8,062 bases of DNA from Candidatus Tenderia sp. (GTDB taxonomy: Bacteria > Pseudomonadota > Gammaproteobacteria > Tenderiales > Tenderiaceae), in contig JASBUE010000218.1 of NCBI GenBank assembly GCA_030148045.1, positions 1-8,062 on the forward strand. The letters run 5' to 3'. Below, piece by piece: positions 1 to 5,489 of this stretch. How positions within the stretch are numbered: the first letter of the stretch is position 1; each line of letters opens with the position of its first letter. The notes under the pieces were generated by a model. That model was not told the origin of the DNA and did no database searches. It worked only from the letters and a program-made list of their open reading frames with translations. The position numbers were made by a program, and so were the translations under genes.

Positions 1-904
1 GACGCTGTGTCGCACCAATGGTGAAAATATCGGCCTGAACATGAGTCCCGGCATCGCCACGCGCACCCTGCCTTGGTCAGGAACCCTAGTGGGGAAGCAC
101 GCCAGTGAAGTGGTAGAATGGATTCGCAGCTGGGATCCCTACCAATCGGCCATTGCCATGGCGACCATCAACGCCACCATCAGCAGCCGGAGTGATTTGC
201 TCGCCGCTGCAAAACCCTTGGATATGAGCACCGCACCGGGTAACCTGACGGTGTTCGAACACTTCGCCCCCATGATGAAGGACAAGAAGGTGGCGGTGAT
301 CGGACGCTACCCCGGCTTCGATCTCTACGAGGATATGTGTGATCTGACCGTGATCGAGCGCAATCCCGGCCGTGACGACCTGCCGGATCAGGCCTGTGAA
401 TATGTACTGCCGGAATCGGAGTGGGTGTTTATTACCGGCAGTTCCATTCCTAACAAAACGTTTCCGCGCCTGTTGGAATTGTCACGCCACGCCAATGTAG
501 TGCTGCTGGGTCCCACGGTGCCCTGGCTGCCCGAGCTGGGTGAGATGGGTGTGGACTATGTGGCCGGCGTCAAGGTCGATGATGCGCAGAAACTGCGCAG
601 CACTGTGGCCGAGGGAGGCGGTATCCGCATCTTCGGCAACGGGGTGAGTTATTTTGTTGCTGACGTTAGCCAGGAGAAACTCGACTCAATAAAAAAGCAG
701 ATAGCCGAGGTGGTCTCAAAACGTGACCATCTCAAGAGCGAGATCGGGGCCTGGCAGTCGGGTGTGTCCATGGGCCCCCTGCCCAGGGTGCGTGAGCTCG
801 AAACCCTGGACCGCCAGCTCTCGGAGCTTGATAGCCGGTACAAACGCCTGTGGGATAGTCGCAATCCCCTGCCAGCCTTTATGAAGCAATCGGCGAACCT
901 ATGA
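1..904 (+). CDS. DUF364 (Rossmann-like) domain protein, nif-associated, 5' partial
   Basis: The first in-frame ATG is at 41, but the frame has no stop back to the left edge. The residues before that ATG (TLCRTNGENIGLN) run smoothly into a conserved-looking stretch, GLNMSPGIATRTLPWSG, so the real start lies outside the window. What follows fits the DUF4213/DUF364 family: an N-terminal part ending in an alanine-rich 'AIAMATINATIS' helix (about 155-190), then a Rossmann-like half beginning 'KKVAVIGRYPG' (about 285-320) with 'VFITGSSIPNKT' (about 425-460) and 'VVLLGPTVPW' (about 505-535). Members are discussed as possible metal-chelating or metal-homeostasis proteins, but no reaction is proven. 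The last 75 or so residues (from about 660) look helical and charged, probably a coiled coil, and lie beyond the usual domain. It overlaps the next gene by ATGA, so the two are probably translationally coupled. The family call is good; a role in nitrogenase metal supply is inferred from context. Confidence 0.75.
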   Translation, partial: TLCRTNGENIGLNMSPGIATRTLPWSGTLVGKHASEVVEWIRSWDPYQSAIAMATINATISSRSDLLAAAKPLDMSTAPGNLTVFEHFAPMMKDKKVAVIGRYPGFDLYEDMCDLTVIERNPGRDDLPDQACEYVLPESEWVFITGSSIPNKTFPRLLELSRHANVVLLGPTVPWLPELGEMGVDYVAGVKVDDAQKLRSTVAEGGGIRIFGNGVSYFVADVSQEKLDSIKKQIAEVVSKRDHLKSEIGAWQSGVSMGPLPRVRELETLDRQLSELDSRYKRLWDSRNPLPAFMKQSANL

Positions 905-1329
905 ACGACACGCGCATCATCATCCTGCACAAACATCCGGTCAGTGCCAAGGTTCGTTTTTTGAGGCTGGCCCACGGCGGCATCTGTGGCTTTGAGGCCC
1001 TGCCGGATCTTGCCAGCGTGCTCGATGACGAAGTGCCGGAAAAAGAGGGTAACGTCGTCAGCCATCCCGCCGTGATCGCCCGCCAGGCCGAAAAGATGCT
1101 GGCGCTGGACCAGGGAGCGCTGGAGATCATCAATGAATATCTGCAGCGTGTGGATGTGCCGCAGGGCGTGATTGGTGTGTATCTGCTGGGCCTGGTCGGA
1201 CACGAAACACCGGATGAGGCCTTGGCTAAGCAGGGCGCTAATCTACAGCTGATTACGGAAATGCGCGACCTGCCACCGGCGGAGATTGAATTGTTACGAC
1301 GTGCCTATGTGGCTGTCATGGAAGGGTAG
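901..1329 (+). CDS. Hypothetical protein, 142 aa, nif-cluster associated
   Basis: I do not recognise this family. The start ATG overlaps the stop of the DUF364 gene (ATGA at 901-904), which supports both the start and coupling. The protein is soluble-looking, with no signal peptide or membrane segment. It opens with a short hydrophobic strand (TRIIILHKHP), followed by a basic segment and a glycine-rich turn, LAHGGICGFEAL, holding the only cysteine. The rest is mostly predicted helix and acidic. There is no CxxC or CxC metal-binding motif. It sits between a DUF364 protein and a CGFS glutaredoxin, 30 bp upstream of the latter, so it is presumably co-transcribed with them and acts in the same process, possibly iron or Fe-S handling for nitrogenase. 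That role is inference from position only. The gene is intact, and its codon use looks like that of its neighbours. Confidence 0.75.
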   Translation: MNDTRIIILHKHPVSAKVRFLRLAHGGICGFEALPDLASVLDDEVPEKEGNVVSHPAVIARQAEKMLALDQGALEIINEYLQRVDVPQGVIGVYLLGLVGHETPDEALAKQGANLQLITEMRDLPPAEIELLRRAYVAVMEG

Positions 1330-1359
1330 TCGTTACCTCTATAACCTCGGGAAGACATC

Positions 1360-1683
1360 ATGAAAACCAGTGAAATTATCAAAAAGCAACTTACTGAAAA
1401 CCCCATCATTCTCTACATGAAGGGTAATCCCCAATTCCCTATGTGTGGCTTCTCCGCTGCTGCTGTTGAGGCAATGCAGAGTACCGGCACCCAGTTCGCT
1501 TTCGTTAATGTGCTGGAGCAGCCGCGCATCCGCCAGGGGCTGCCCGAGGTCTCCGACTGGCCCACCTTCCCCCAGCTGTTCATCAACGGTGAACTGGTGG
1601 GCGGTGCCGACATTATCAAGGAGCTGAATGCCTCGGGCCAGTTGCAGGCGCTGCTTGAGATGGCGGCCGAGGCGACGGGGTAA
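1360..1683 (+). CDS. grxD: Monothiol CGFS glutaredoxin (Grx4/GrxD family)
   Basis: This 107-residue protein has the full signature of class II monothiol glutaredoxins. The active site is MKGNPQFPMCGFS, with the single catalytic cysteine at residue 29 of CGFS. The glutathione-binding segment with its cis-proline is WPTFPQLFINGELVGG (about 67-82), followed by GADIIKEL. The length matches single-domain bacterial GrxD. Such proteins bind a glutathione-ligated [2Fe-2S] cluster as dimers, or with BolA proteins, and pass it to target apoproteins in the cytoplasm; they are poor thiol reductants. The next gene, four bases downstream, encodes a BolA-family protein, the known partner. A. vinelandii also carries a nif-linked CGFS glutaredoxin (grx5-nif), which supports a nitrogenase-associated role here. 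A GGGAAG-like ribosome site precedes the ATG. Confidence 0.95.
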   Translation: MKTSEIIKKQLTENPIILYMKGNPQFPMCGFSAAAVEAMQSTGTQFAFVNVLEQPRIRQGLPEVSDWPTFPQLFINGELVGGADIIKELNASGQLQALLEMAAEATG

Positions 1684-1687
1684 ACTC

Positions 1688-1918
1688 ATGGAGGTGGAAG
1701 CCGTCAAACAGATGATTCTCGCCGATATCCCGGATGCCAAAATCTCGGTGGATGGCGAGGATTGCAGTTTTACCGTTACAGTGATCAGTCAGGAATTTTT
1801 AGGCAAGCTCCCGGTCGCCAGGCAGAAAATGGTCATGGCGCCATTTAAGGAGCAGCTTGCCTCAGGTGGATTGCACGCCCTGAGTGTCAGGGCTATGACA
1901 CCCGACGAGCAGGCATGA
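1688..1918 (+). CDS. BolA/IbaG-family protein
   Basis: The 76-residue product starts at ATG 1688, four bases after the grxD stop. An in-frame ATG at 1628 lies inside grxD and gives an arginine-rich, unrelated N-terminus, so it is rejected. The sequence follows the BolA fold: a helix, then 'DCSFTVTVISQEFLGK' (strands and turn), a helix with 'VARQKMVMAPFKEQL', and the family's C-terminal strand 'LHALSVRAMTPDE'. The invariant cluster-ligand histidine is His63, and Cys26 sits in the variable loop where BolA2/IbaG-type proteins carry their second ligand. It is closer to the short IbaG (YrbA) or eukaryotic BolA2 type than to the longer stress-response BolA. Family knowledge says such proteins form [2Fe-2S] heterodimers with CGFS glutaredoxins, and the adjacent grxD is the obvious partner. 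Annotation pipelines often call this family 'transcriptional regulator', but an Fe-S trafficking role is more likely here. Confidence 0.92.
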   Translation: MEVEAVKQMILADIPDAKISVDGEDCSFTVTVISQEFLGKLPVARQKMVMAPFKEQLASGGLHALSVRAMTPDEQA

Positions 1919-2387
1919 TTGTATTAACCCGGCAGCTCTGGCGTGTAACAAAATCCTCAGCTACCACAAAGATAGTAGTAGACAGGAATTCCCGGCAGGG
2001 GAAGAAATTTACCTCTTCGTTGCTCACATGATTTGTTGAAGTCTACTATGTCCAATGCGGTAGATTCTTTCCACAAGCTGGGAATGGTAAAGGGTTCATC
2101 ATCTCGTATACTGACCTGTACCCCGAAAAACGGACAAGGATTTCACGCCGCATTCGCCTCAATACTCTAAATCTTAAGGTATGGCATCCGGTGGGATGCC
2201 ACGGCAGATAATACTGGATAAGGTAGTATATCCCCTCGCTTGTTGCTGAGCTCACCTAAACCCCCTTCATAGGGATAGGGAGTCAAGTGGTATTCATGGC
2301 AGGACTTGGTTATAGCGCCTTGTTTACAGAGGGTTCTCGTAATCTCCATTACTGAACACCCGACGGCTTCACCATGGCTATACCGCT
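1919..2387. other. 469-bp intergenic region without a convincing gene
   Basis: This gap lies between the end of the bolA-type gene and the end of the minus-strand nitroreductase gene, so the two transcripts converge here. It is more AT-rich than the flanks. Short open frames on the minus strand (about 60-70 codons, at 2046-2255 and 2167-2349) have no recognisable protein motif and overlap each other. What can be seen is a strong hairpin at 2182-2201, a weak inverted repeat TTCCC-N5-GGGAA at 1989-2003, an 8-bp inverted repeat pair TAGTAGAC/GTCTACTA at 1976-1983 and 2041-2048, and a segment at 2112-2136 that resembles an IS3-family end. No -24/-12 promoter was found. Confidence 0.6.
2182..2201. 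terminator. Hairpin between convergent genes, possible terminator
   Basis: TGGCATCC and GGATGCCA form a perfect 8-bp stem around a GGTG loop. It lies between the converging bolA-type and nitroreductase genes, so it could stop transcription from either side. Neither side is followed by a run of T residues, so it is not a canonical intrinsic terminator. It might instead be a solitary repeat-type hairpin. Confidence 0.35.
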
Positions 2388-4016
2388 TTATCTGGCCAGA
2401 TGCGCATACGGCGCAATGGTTTGTATCCGCCCGTCATGAACCCCCTTGCCGACGGTGAAGTGATACAGGTCCTGCCAGCGTTCGTCCTGGATCCCCAGTA
2501 CCTCGTGCACTGCATCGTCGAAGTAACAGCCGATGCCGGTACCCTGGATACCGGTGGCTTCGGCCTCGAGATAAAGTACCTGGCCGATCATGCCCGCCTC
2601 CCAATAAAGAGTGCGGTACTGCCAGCCATCCTTTTTCATTGAGTCGCAGTCGGCGATCATCGCCAGGCTGAAACAGCTCTGGCCGGCGATGCCCTGGTGA
2701 CAGGCGAGGGTAGCGGCGAGATTCCGGCCGTTGGCGTTGACCAGGGTGTAGAGTGGCAGATGGGGCGGGCAACCGTCGACGTCCTGCCACTGGAACTGCT
2801 CGCGACTGAGAGCGGTCTTGAATGAGTCAAATGTATCCGGGTTTCTGACCAAGGCATACAGGCCGGGTTGCAACCCTTCCACGCGATGGACGAACAGGAT
2901 CAGGTTGACGTTGTCGTTCCAGGGCGTGCAGTCCCACGGCGGCGTATCCTGTCGCGGCAGGGTCATGTCCAGCATGCGGTAGAAGGCCTCACTGCCGATG
3001 GCGCTCCGGCCGTCAAAGGCCTGGGCGCTGCGCCGGCGGCGGATCAGCAAGGTGGCTTCGAGTATGCAAGGGCTGGGCAGTGGAGTTGGAAAATCATGGT
3101 GTGCGGCGGTTATCGTTTTTGTCACCGGCTTTTCCGCCGCCGCGCTGACCGTTTCGATGATCGGCCATTCATACATGTGGCGTTGCGACAGTGTGTTGGC
3201 CCTGCCCTGCCATTCTCCGCCAGCCGCGGCAGCGAGCAAAGTGTCCAGCGCCACGCCGGTGGTTTCATTCGTGGTGCTGATCTTCAGCAGCACATCCGGG
3301 TGTTCGGTTTCGGCATCACTAAAATCCGCATCACGATCCAGGCCGAGCAGGGTGGCGAGTTGCTGGTCGCTGATTTGGTCGAGTATTTTCACCTTCCAAC
3401 CCACTGTGGCGGCTGCATAACGCAGCGTGGCGATGGCGTGGCCGGTATCCAGCTGGCAGTAACGGTAGGCGCGCTCACCGTACTTCCACACCTCGCGCCA
3501 CTGGATGGAGCTGATACCGATCAACAGGGTGTTGGCCGGCAGTGCGGCATCGGCAAAGCGGCAGCGTTGTTCCAGTTGATGGTCGCGACCGAGGTAGTGG
3601 TGGACACCGGCCGCCAGGCCCTTGACGTCATTACAGACCACATAGGCCTCTTCCGCATGCAGGTTGCCGCTGGAAGGGTTGCAGCGCAGCGCCCATCTGG
3701 TGTCGCCATACTGTTTCCAGGCGGCGATACCGAAGGAGAGTTCCAGCAGGCCGCCGATGTTGTCCAGGGTCAATGGCCTTGGTACGCCTTTGCCGGGCTG
3801 ATAGAGATCTATATAGAGTGTCCTCAGGCGGTCGGCGATCAGGGGCAGGTCTGTTTTCGGTGCGCCGTCGAACCAACGGAAGGCCTCGGGCTGATCATCC
3901 CAGTCCAGTGCCTCGGCTGCTGCTGCATAGCGGCGCAGGGTATGTTTGGTGATATCGTGATAGTGCCTGATTGTGTCGCTGGTTGTATTCATCTCGACCA
4001 TGGCTTGGCCATCCAT
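2388..4016 (-). CDS. SagB/ThcOx-like double-domain nitroreductase family protein
   Basis: The 542-residue product has two nitroreductase-like halves. The N-terminal half (about 75-270) carries 'RCNPSSGNLHAEEAY' (111-125), matching the NPSxG-type FMN-binding motif of SagB/ThcOx dehydrogenases, and then 'YGERAYRYCQLDTGHA', the helix typical of this family. The C-terminal half (about 320-535) restarts with 'LIRRRRSAQAFDG' and ends with 'YWEAGMIGQVLYLEAEATGI' and a GIGCYFDD segment. Family members are flavin oxidoreductases, known best for oxidising azolines in peptide natural products. No cyclodehydratase, precursor peptide or transporter is visible here, so that role is unlikely. The gene sits inside a nif cluster, divergent from iscA-nifUS. 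Start choice is uncertain: ATGs at 4016, 4001 and 3992 are in frame, none has a good ribosome site, and the family-like sequence begins about residue 10, favouring 4001 or 3992. The substrate is unknown. Confidence 0.85.
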   Translation of the reverse strand: MDGQAMVEMNTTSDTIRHYHDITKHTLRRYAAAAEALDWDDQPEAFRWFDGAPKTDLPLIADRLRTLYIDLYQPGKGVPRPLTLDNIGGLLELSFGIAAWKQYGDTRWALRCNPSSGNLHAEEAYVVCNDVKGLAAGVHHYLGRDHQLEQRCRFADAALPANTLLIGISSIQWREVWKYGERAYRYCQLDTGHAIATLRYAAATVGWKVKILDQISDQQLATLLGLDRDADFSDAETEHPDVLLKISTTNETTGVALDTLLAAAAGGEWQGRANTLSQRHMYEWPIIETVSAAAEKPVTKTITAAHHDFPTPLPSPCILEATLLIRRRRSAQAFDGRSAIGSEAFYRMLDMTLPRQDTPPWDCTPWNDNVNLILFVHRVEGLQPGLYALVRNPDTFDSFKTALSREQFQWQDVDGCPPHLPLYTLVNANGRNLAATLACHQGIAGQSCFSLAMIADCDSMKKDGWQYRTLYWEAGMIGQVLYLEAEATGIQGTGIGCYFDDAVHEVLGIQDERWQDLYHFTVGKGVHDGRIQTIAPYAHLAR

Positions 4017-4027
4017 CCCCGTTGTTG

Positions 4028-4043
4028 TGTCGCCTATGCGACA
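4028..4043 (+). promoter_or_regulatory. NifA upstream activator site 1 (TGT-N10-ACA)
   Basis: TGTCGCCTATGCGACA fits the NifA enhancer consensus TGT-N10-ACA exactly, and its outer six bases are perfectly inverted. It is centred about 130 bp upstream of the start point predicted from the -24/-12 promoter at 4139-4155, within the usual enhancer range. It also lies just 11 bp outside the longest version of the divergent nitroreductase gene. Confidence 0.72.
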
Positions 4044-4080
4044 AAAGCGCTTTGTCGTGATGTTTGGAACATCTTAATTT

Positions 4081-4096
4081 TGTCACCTTGATAACA
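4081..4096 (+). promoter_or_regulatory. NifA upstream activator site 2 (TGT-N10-ACA)
   Basis: TGTCACCTTGATAACA is a second exact TGT-N10-ACA match, centred about 77 bp upstream of the predicted start point. Paired enhancers are common at strong nif promoters. The two sites are 53 bp apart centre to centre, roughly five helical turns, so both could face the same side of the DNA. Confidence 0.68.
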
Positions 4097-4109
4097 ATAA
4101 GTCACGTTA

Positions 4110-4122
4110 AATCATTGTCTTA
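4110..4122 (+). promoter_or_regulatory. Putative IHF-binding site
   Basis: AATCATTGTCTTA matches the IHF consensus WATCAANNNNTTR at all specified positions but one. It lies between the downstream NifA site and the -24/-12 promoter, exactly where IHF bends DNA at nif promoters so that NifA can touch the sigma-54 polymerase. The consensus is loose, so position carries much of the weight. Confidence 0.45.
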
Positions 4123-4138
4123 CGCCGTGTCCCGGCGG

Positions 4139-4155
4139 TTGGCATAGGCTTTGCA
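4139..4155 (+). promoter_or_regulatory. Sigma-54 (-24/-12) promoter of iscA-nifU-nifS
   Basis: TTGGCATAGGCTTTGCA has the invariant GG (4141-4142) and GC (4153-4154) separated by 10 bases, close to the consensus TGGCAC-N5-TTGCA. The predicted start point is near 4166, leaving about a 40-nt leader with an AGGAGG ribosome site. With the two NifA sites upstream it should be active only under nitrogen-fixing conditions. Confidence 0.88.
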
Positions 4156-4192
4156 GCTCTACCTGTAAATGAATTTGCAAGTCTCTTGCCAT

Positions 4193-4198
4193 AGGAGG
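4193..4198 (+). promoter_or_regulatory. Strong Shine-Dalgarno of iscA
   Basis: A perfect AGGAGG lies eight bases before ATG 4207, fixing the start of the iscA-type gene and indicating efficient translation of the first gene in the operon. Confidence 0.85.
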
Positions 4199-4206
4199 AT
4201 TGAACG

Positions 4207-4533
4207 ATGTTAACACTGACCGAAAGCGCCCGGGCGGCGGTACAAAAGTTTATCGACGGTTCCGAGACTGCGGTGGCCGGACTGCGGGTGATTGTAACCG
4301 GCGGTGATTGTTCCGGTATGCAGTACGGCATGCGCCTGGAGGAGGCGGTTGTTGAAACAGACGAGGTAATCGAATGTGGCGCGTTCAATGTTTTGGTCGA
4401 CCCCAGCAGCGCCGAGATGCTGAAAGACGTGACCGTCGATTACGTCGACACAATGGAAAGCAGCGGCTTCAAATTCGAAAACCCCAATGCGACCGCCAGC
4501 TGCGGCTGCGGTAACTCATTTTCCTGCGGCTGA
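4207..4533 (+). CDS. iscA: Nif-type A-type Fe-S carrier IscA (HesB family)
   Basis: This 108-residue protein belongs to the HesB/IscA family. The three conserved metal and cluster ligands are Cys35 (GGDCSGMQYGM), Cys99 and Cys101 (SCGCGNSF), at the family positions. A-type proteins bind iron or a [2Fe-2S]/[4Fe-4S] cluster between subunits and hand it to apoproteins. Being the first gene before nifU and nifS, under a -24/-12 promoter, it corresponds to the nif-specific IscA of A. vinelandii, probably serving nitrogenase maturation in the cytoplasm. Two extra cysteines are seen: Cys57 and a near-terminal Cys107 (FSCG), the latter giving the tail CGCGNSFSC. The gene ends 45 bp before nifU. The start is firm because of the AGGAGG site. 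Confidence 0.94.
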   Translation: MLTLTESARAAVQKFIDGSETAVAGLRVIVTGGDCSGMQYGMRLEEAVVETDEVIECGAFNVLVDPSSAEMLKDVTVDYVDTMESSGFKFENPNATASCGCGNSFSCG

Positions 4534-4578
4534 ACCGCCTACCTTCAAATTCCAGATTCAACGACTACGGAGCCTGCC

Positions 4579-5484
4579 ATGTGGGAATACAGTGACGAAG
4601 TTAAGGAACATTTTTTCAATCCGAAGAACGCCGGCGCAGTGGACGGTGCCAACGCCACCGGGGAAGTGGGATCGATTTCCTGCGGTGACGCGCTGCGTCT
4701 GACCCTGAAGGTGGACGAGTCCAACGATGTGATCCTCGACGCCGGATTCCAGACCTTTGGTTGTGGATCCGCTATTGCTTCATCCTCGGCCCTGACCGAG
4801 ATGATCAAGGGTATGACCGTTGACGAGGCCTTGAAGGTTTCCAATCAGGATATCGCCGATCACCTGGGCGGTCTGCCGCCGGAAAAGATGCACTGCTCGG
4901 TGATGGGTAAAGAGGCCTTGGAGGCCGCTATCGCCGACTACCGTGGCGAAGCGTGGGTCGACGACCATGAAGAGGGCGAGCTGGTGTGCAAATGTTTTGG
5001 TATCGAAGCACCCATGATCGAAGAGCAGGTACGCATCAACCGCCTGACCACGGTCGAGGATGTGACCAATTACACCAAGGCGGGTGGCGGTTGCTCCACC
5101 TGTCACGAAAAGATAGAAGAGCTGATTGCTAAGGCCTGGGAGGATATGGGTGAACCCATTCCCGCTGCCGCCAAACCGGAACCGTTGGTGACGCCTCAAC
5201 CCATCACGGCCACAGCCGGCAAGCTGACCATGGTACAGAAGATCCGCAAGATCGAAGAGGTGCTGGAACAGATGCGCCCGACCCTGAAGGCCGATGGCGG
5301 CGACGTTGAACTGGTCGATGTGGATGGCAATACGGTCTATGTCAAGATGACCGGTGCCTGCTCCAATTGTCAGATGGCGGCCATGACACTGGGCGGCATC
5401 CAACAGAAACTGATGGAGGCGCTGGGCGAATTCATCAAGGTGTTGCCTGAATCCGAAATGGCCAAACTGCGTGCACAGGGGTAA
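4579..5484 (+). CDS. nifU: NifU, Fe-S cluster scaffold protein
   Basis: This is a full-length, three-part NifU of 301 residues. The N-terminal IscU-like domain (1-125) has scaffold cysteines Cys35 (SISCGD), Cys62 (TFGCGS) and Cys106 (KMHCSV). The central ferredoxin-like domain has Cys137, Cys139 (VCKCF), Cys172 and Cys175 (GGCSTCH) for a permanent [2Fe-2S] cluster. A proline/alanine-rich linker (about 190-213) leads to a C-terminal Nfu domain with Cys261 and Cys264 (GACSNCQM). The first seven cysteines fall at the same numbers as I recall for A. vinelandii NifU; the last pair is about ten residues earlier, implying a shorter linker. NifU assembles clusters with sulfur from NifS and passes them to NifH and to the NifB/FeMo-cofactor route. 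A CGGAG ribosome site lies six bases before the ATG. Its TAA stop shares a base with an ATG at 5484, but nifS more likely starts at 5490. Confidence 0.97.
   Translation: MWEYSDEVKEHFFNPKNAGAVDGANATGEVGSISCGDALRLTLKVDESNDVILDAGFQTFGCGSAIASSSALTEMIKGMTVDEALKVSNQDIADHLGGLPPEKMHCSVMGKEALEAAIADYRGEAWVDDHEEGELVCKCFGIEAPMIEEQVRINRLTTVEDVTNYTKAGGGCSTCHEKIEELIAKAWEDMGEPIPAAAKPEPLVTPQPITATAGKLTMVQKIRKIEEVLEQMRPTLKADGGDVELVDVDGNTVYVKMTGACSNCQMAAMTLGGIQQKLMEALGEFIKVLPESEMAKLRAQG
5477..5481 (+). promoter_or_regulatory. Ribosome-binding site deciding the nifS start
   Basis: AGGGG, inside the nifU 3' end, lies eight bases before ATG 5490 but only two before ATG 5484. The spacing selects 5490, which gives MKGIYLDNNATT, the usual NifS beginning, and places the nifS start just after the nifU stop. 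Confidence 0.7.
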
Positions 5485-5489
5485 TGTTT

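Noticed and set aside
1628..1687. Upstream in-frame start for the BolA-type gene at 1628
   Set aside because: It lies inside grxD and adds an arginine-rich sequence unlike BolA proteins. ATG 1688 gives the normal length directly after the grxD stop.
1989..2003. TTCCC-N5-GGGAA as a terminator after the BolA-type gene
   Set aside because: The stem is only five base pairs with no following T run, too weak to call.
2182..2201. TGGCAT in the hairpin as the -24 half of a sigma-54 promoter
   Set aside because: There is no GC ten bases after the GG (the bases there are GA), so the -12 element is missing.
2046..2349. Two overlapping minus-strand open frames of 60-70 codons in the 469-bp gap
   Set aside because: They show no protein motif or good ribosome site and overlap each other and the hairpin, so neither is supported as a gene.
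2868..4091. A 407-codon open frame on the + strand antisense to the nitroreductase gene
   Set aside because: The minus-strand protein has clear nitroreductase motifs throughout. The + strand product has no recognisable domain and would run through the NifA enhancer region, so it is a shadow of a GC-biased gene.
4780..5403. A 207-codon minus-strand open frame inside nifU
   Set aside because: It lies entirely opposite conserved NifU domains, and its histidine-rich product matches nothing recognisable.
5484..5489. nifS start at ATG 5484
   Set aside because: It is only two bases from the AGGGG ribosome site. Starting at 5490 gives the 402-residue length and puts the lysine at 202 and the cysteine at 325, as in A. 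vinelandii NifS.
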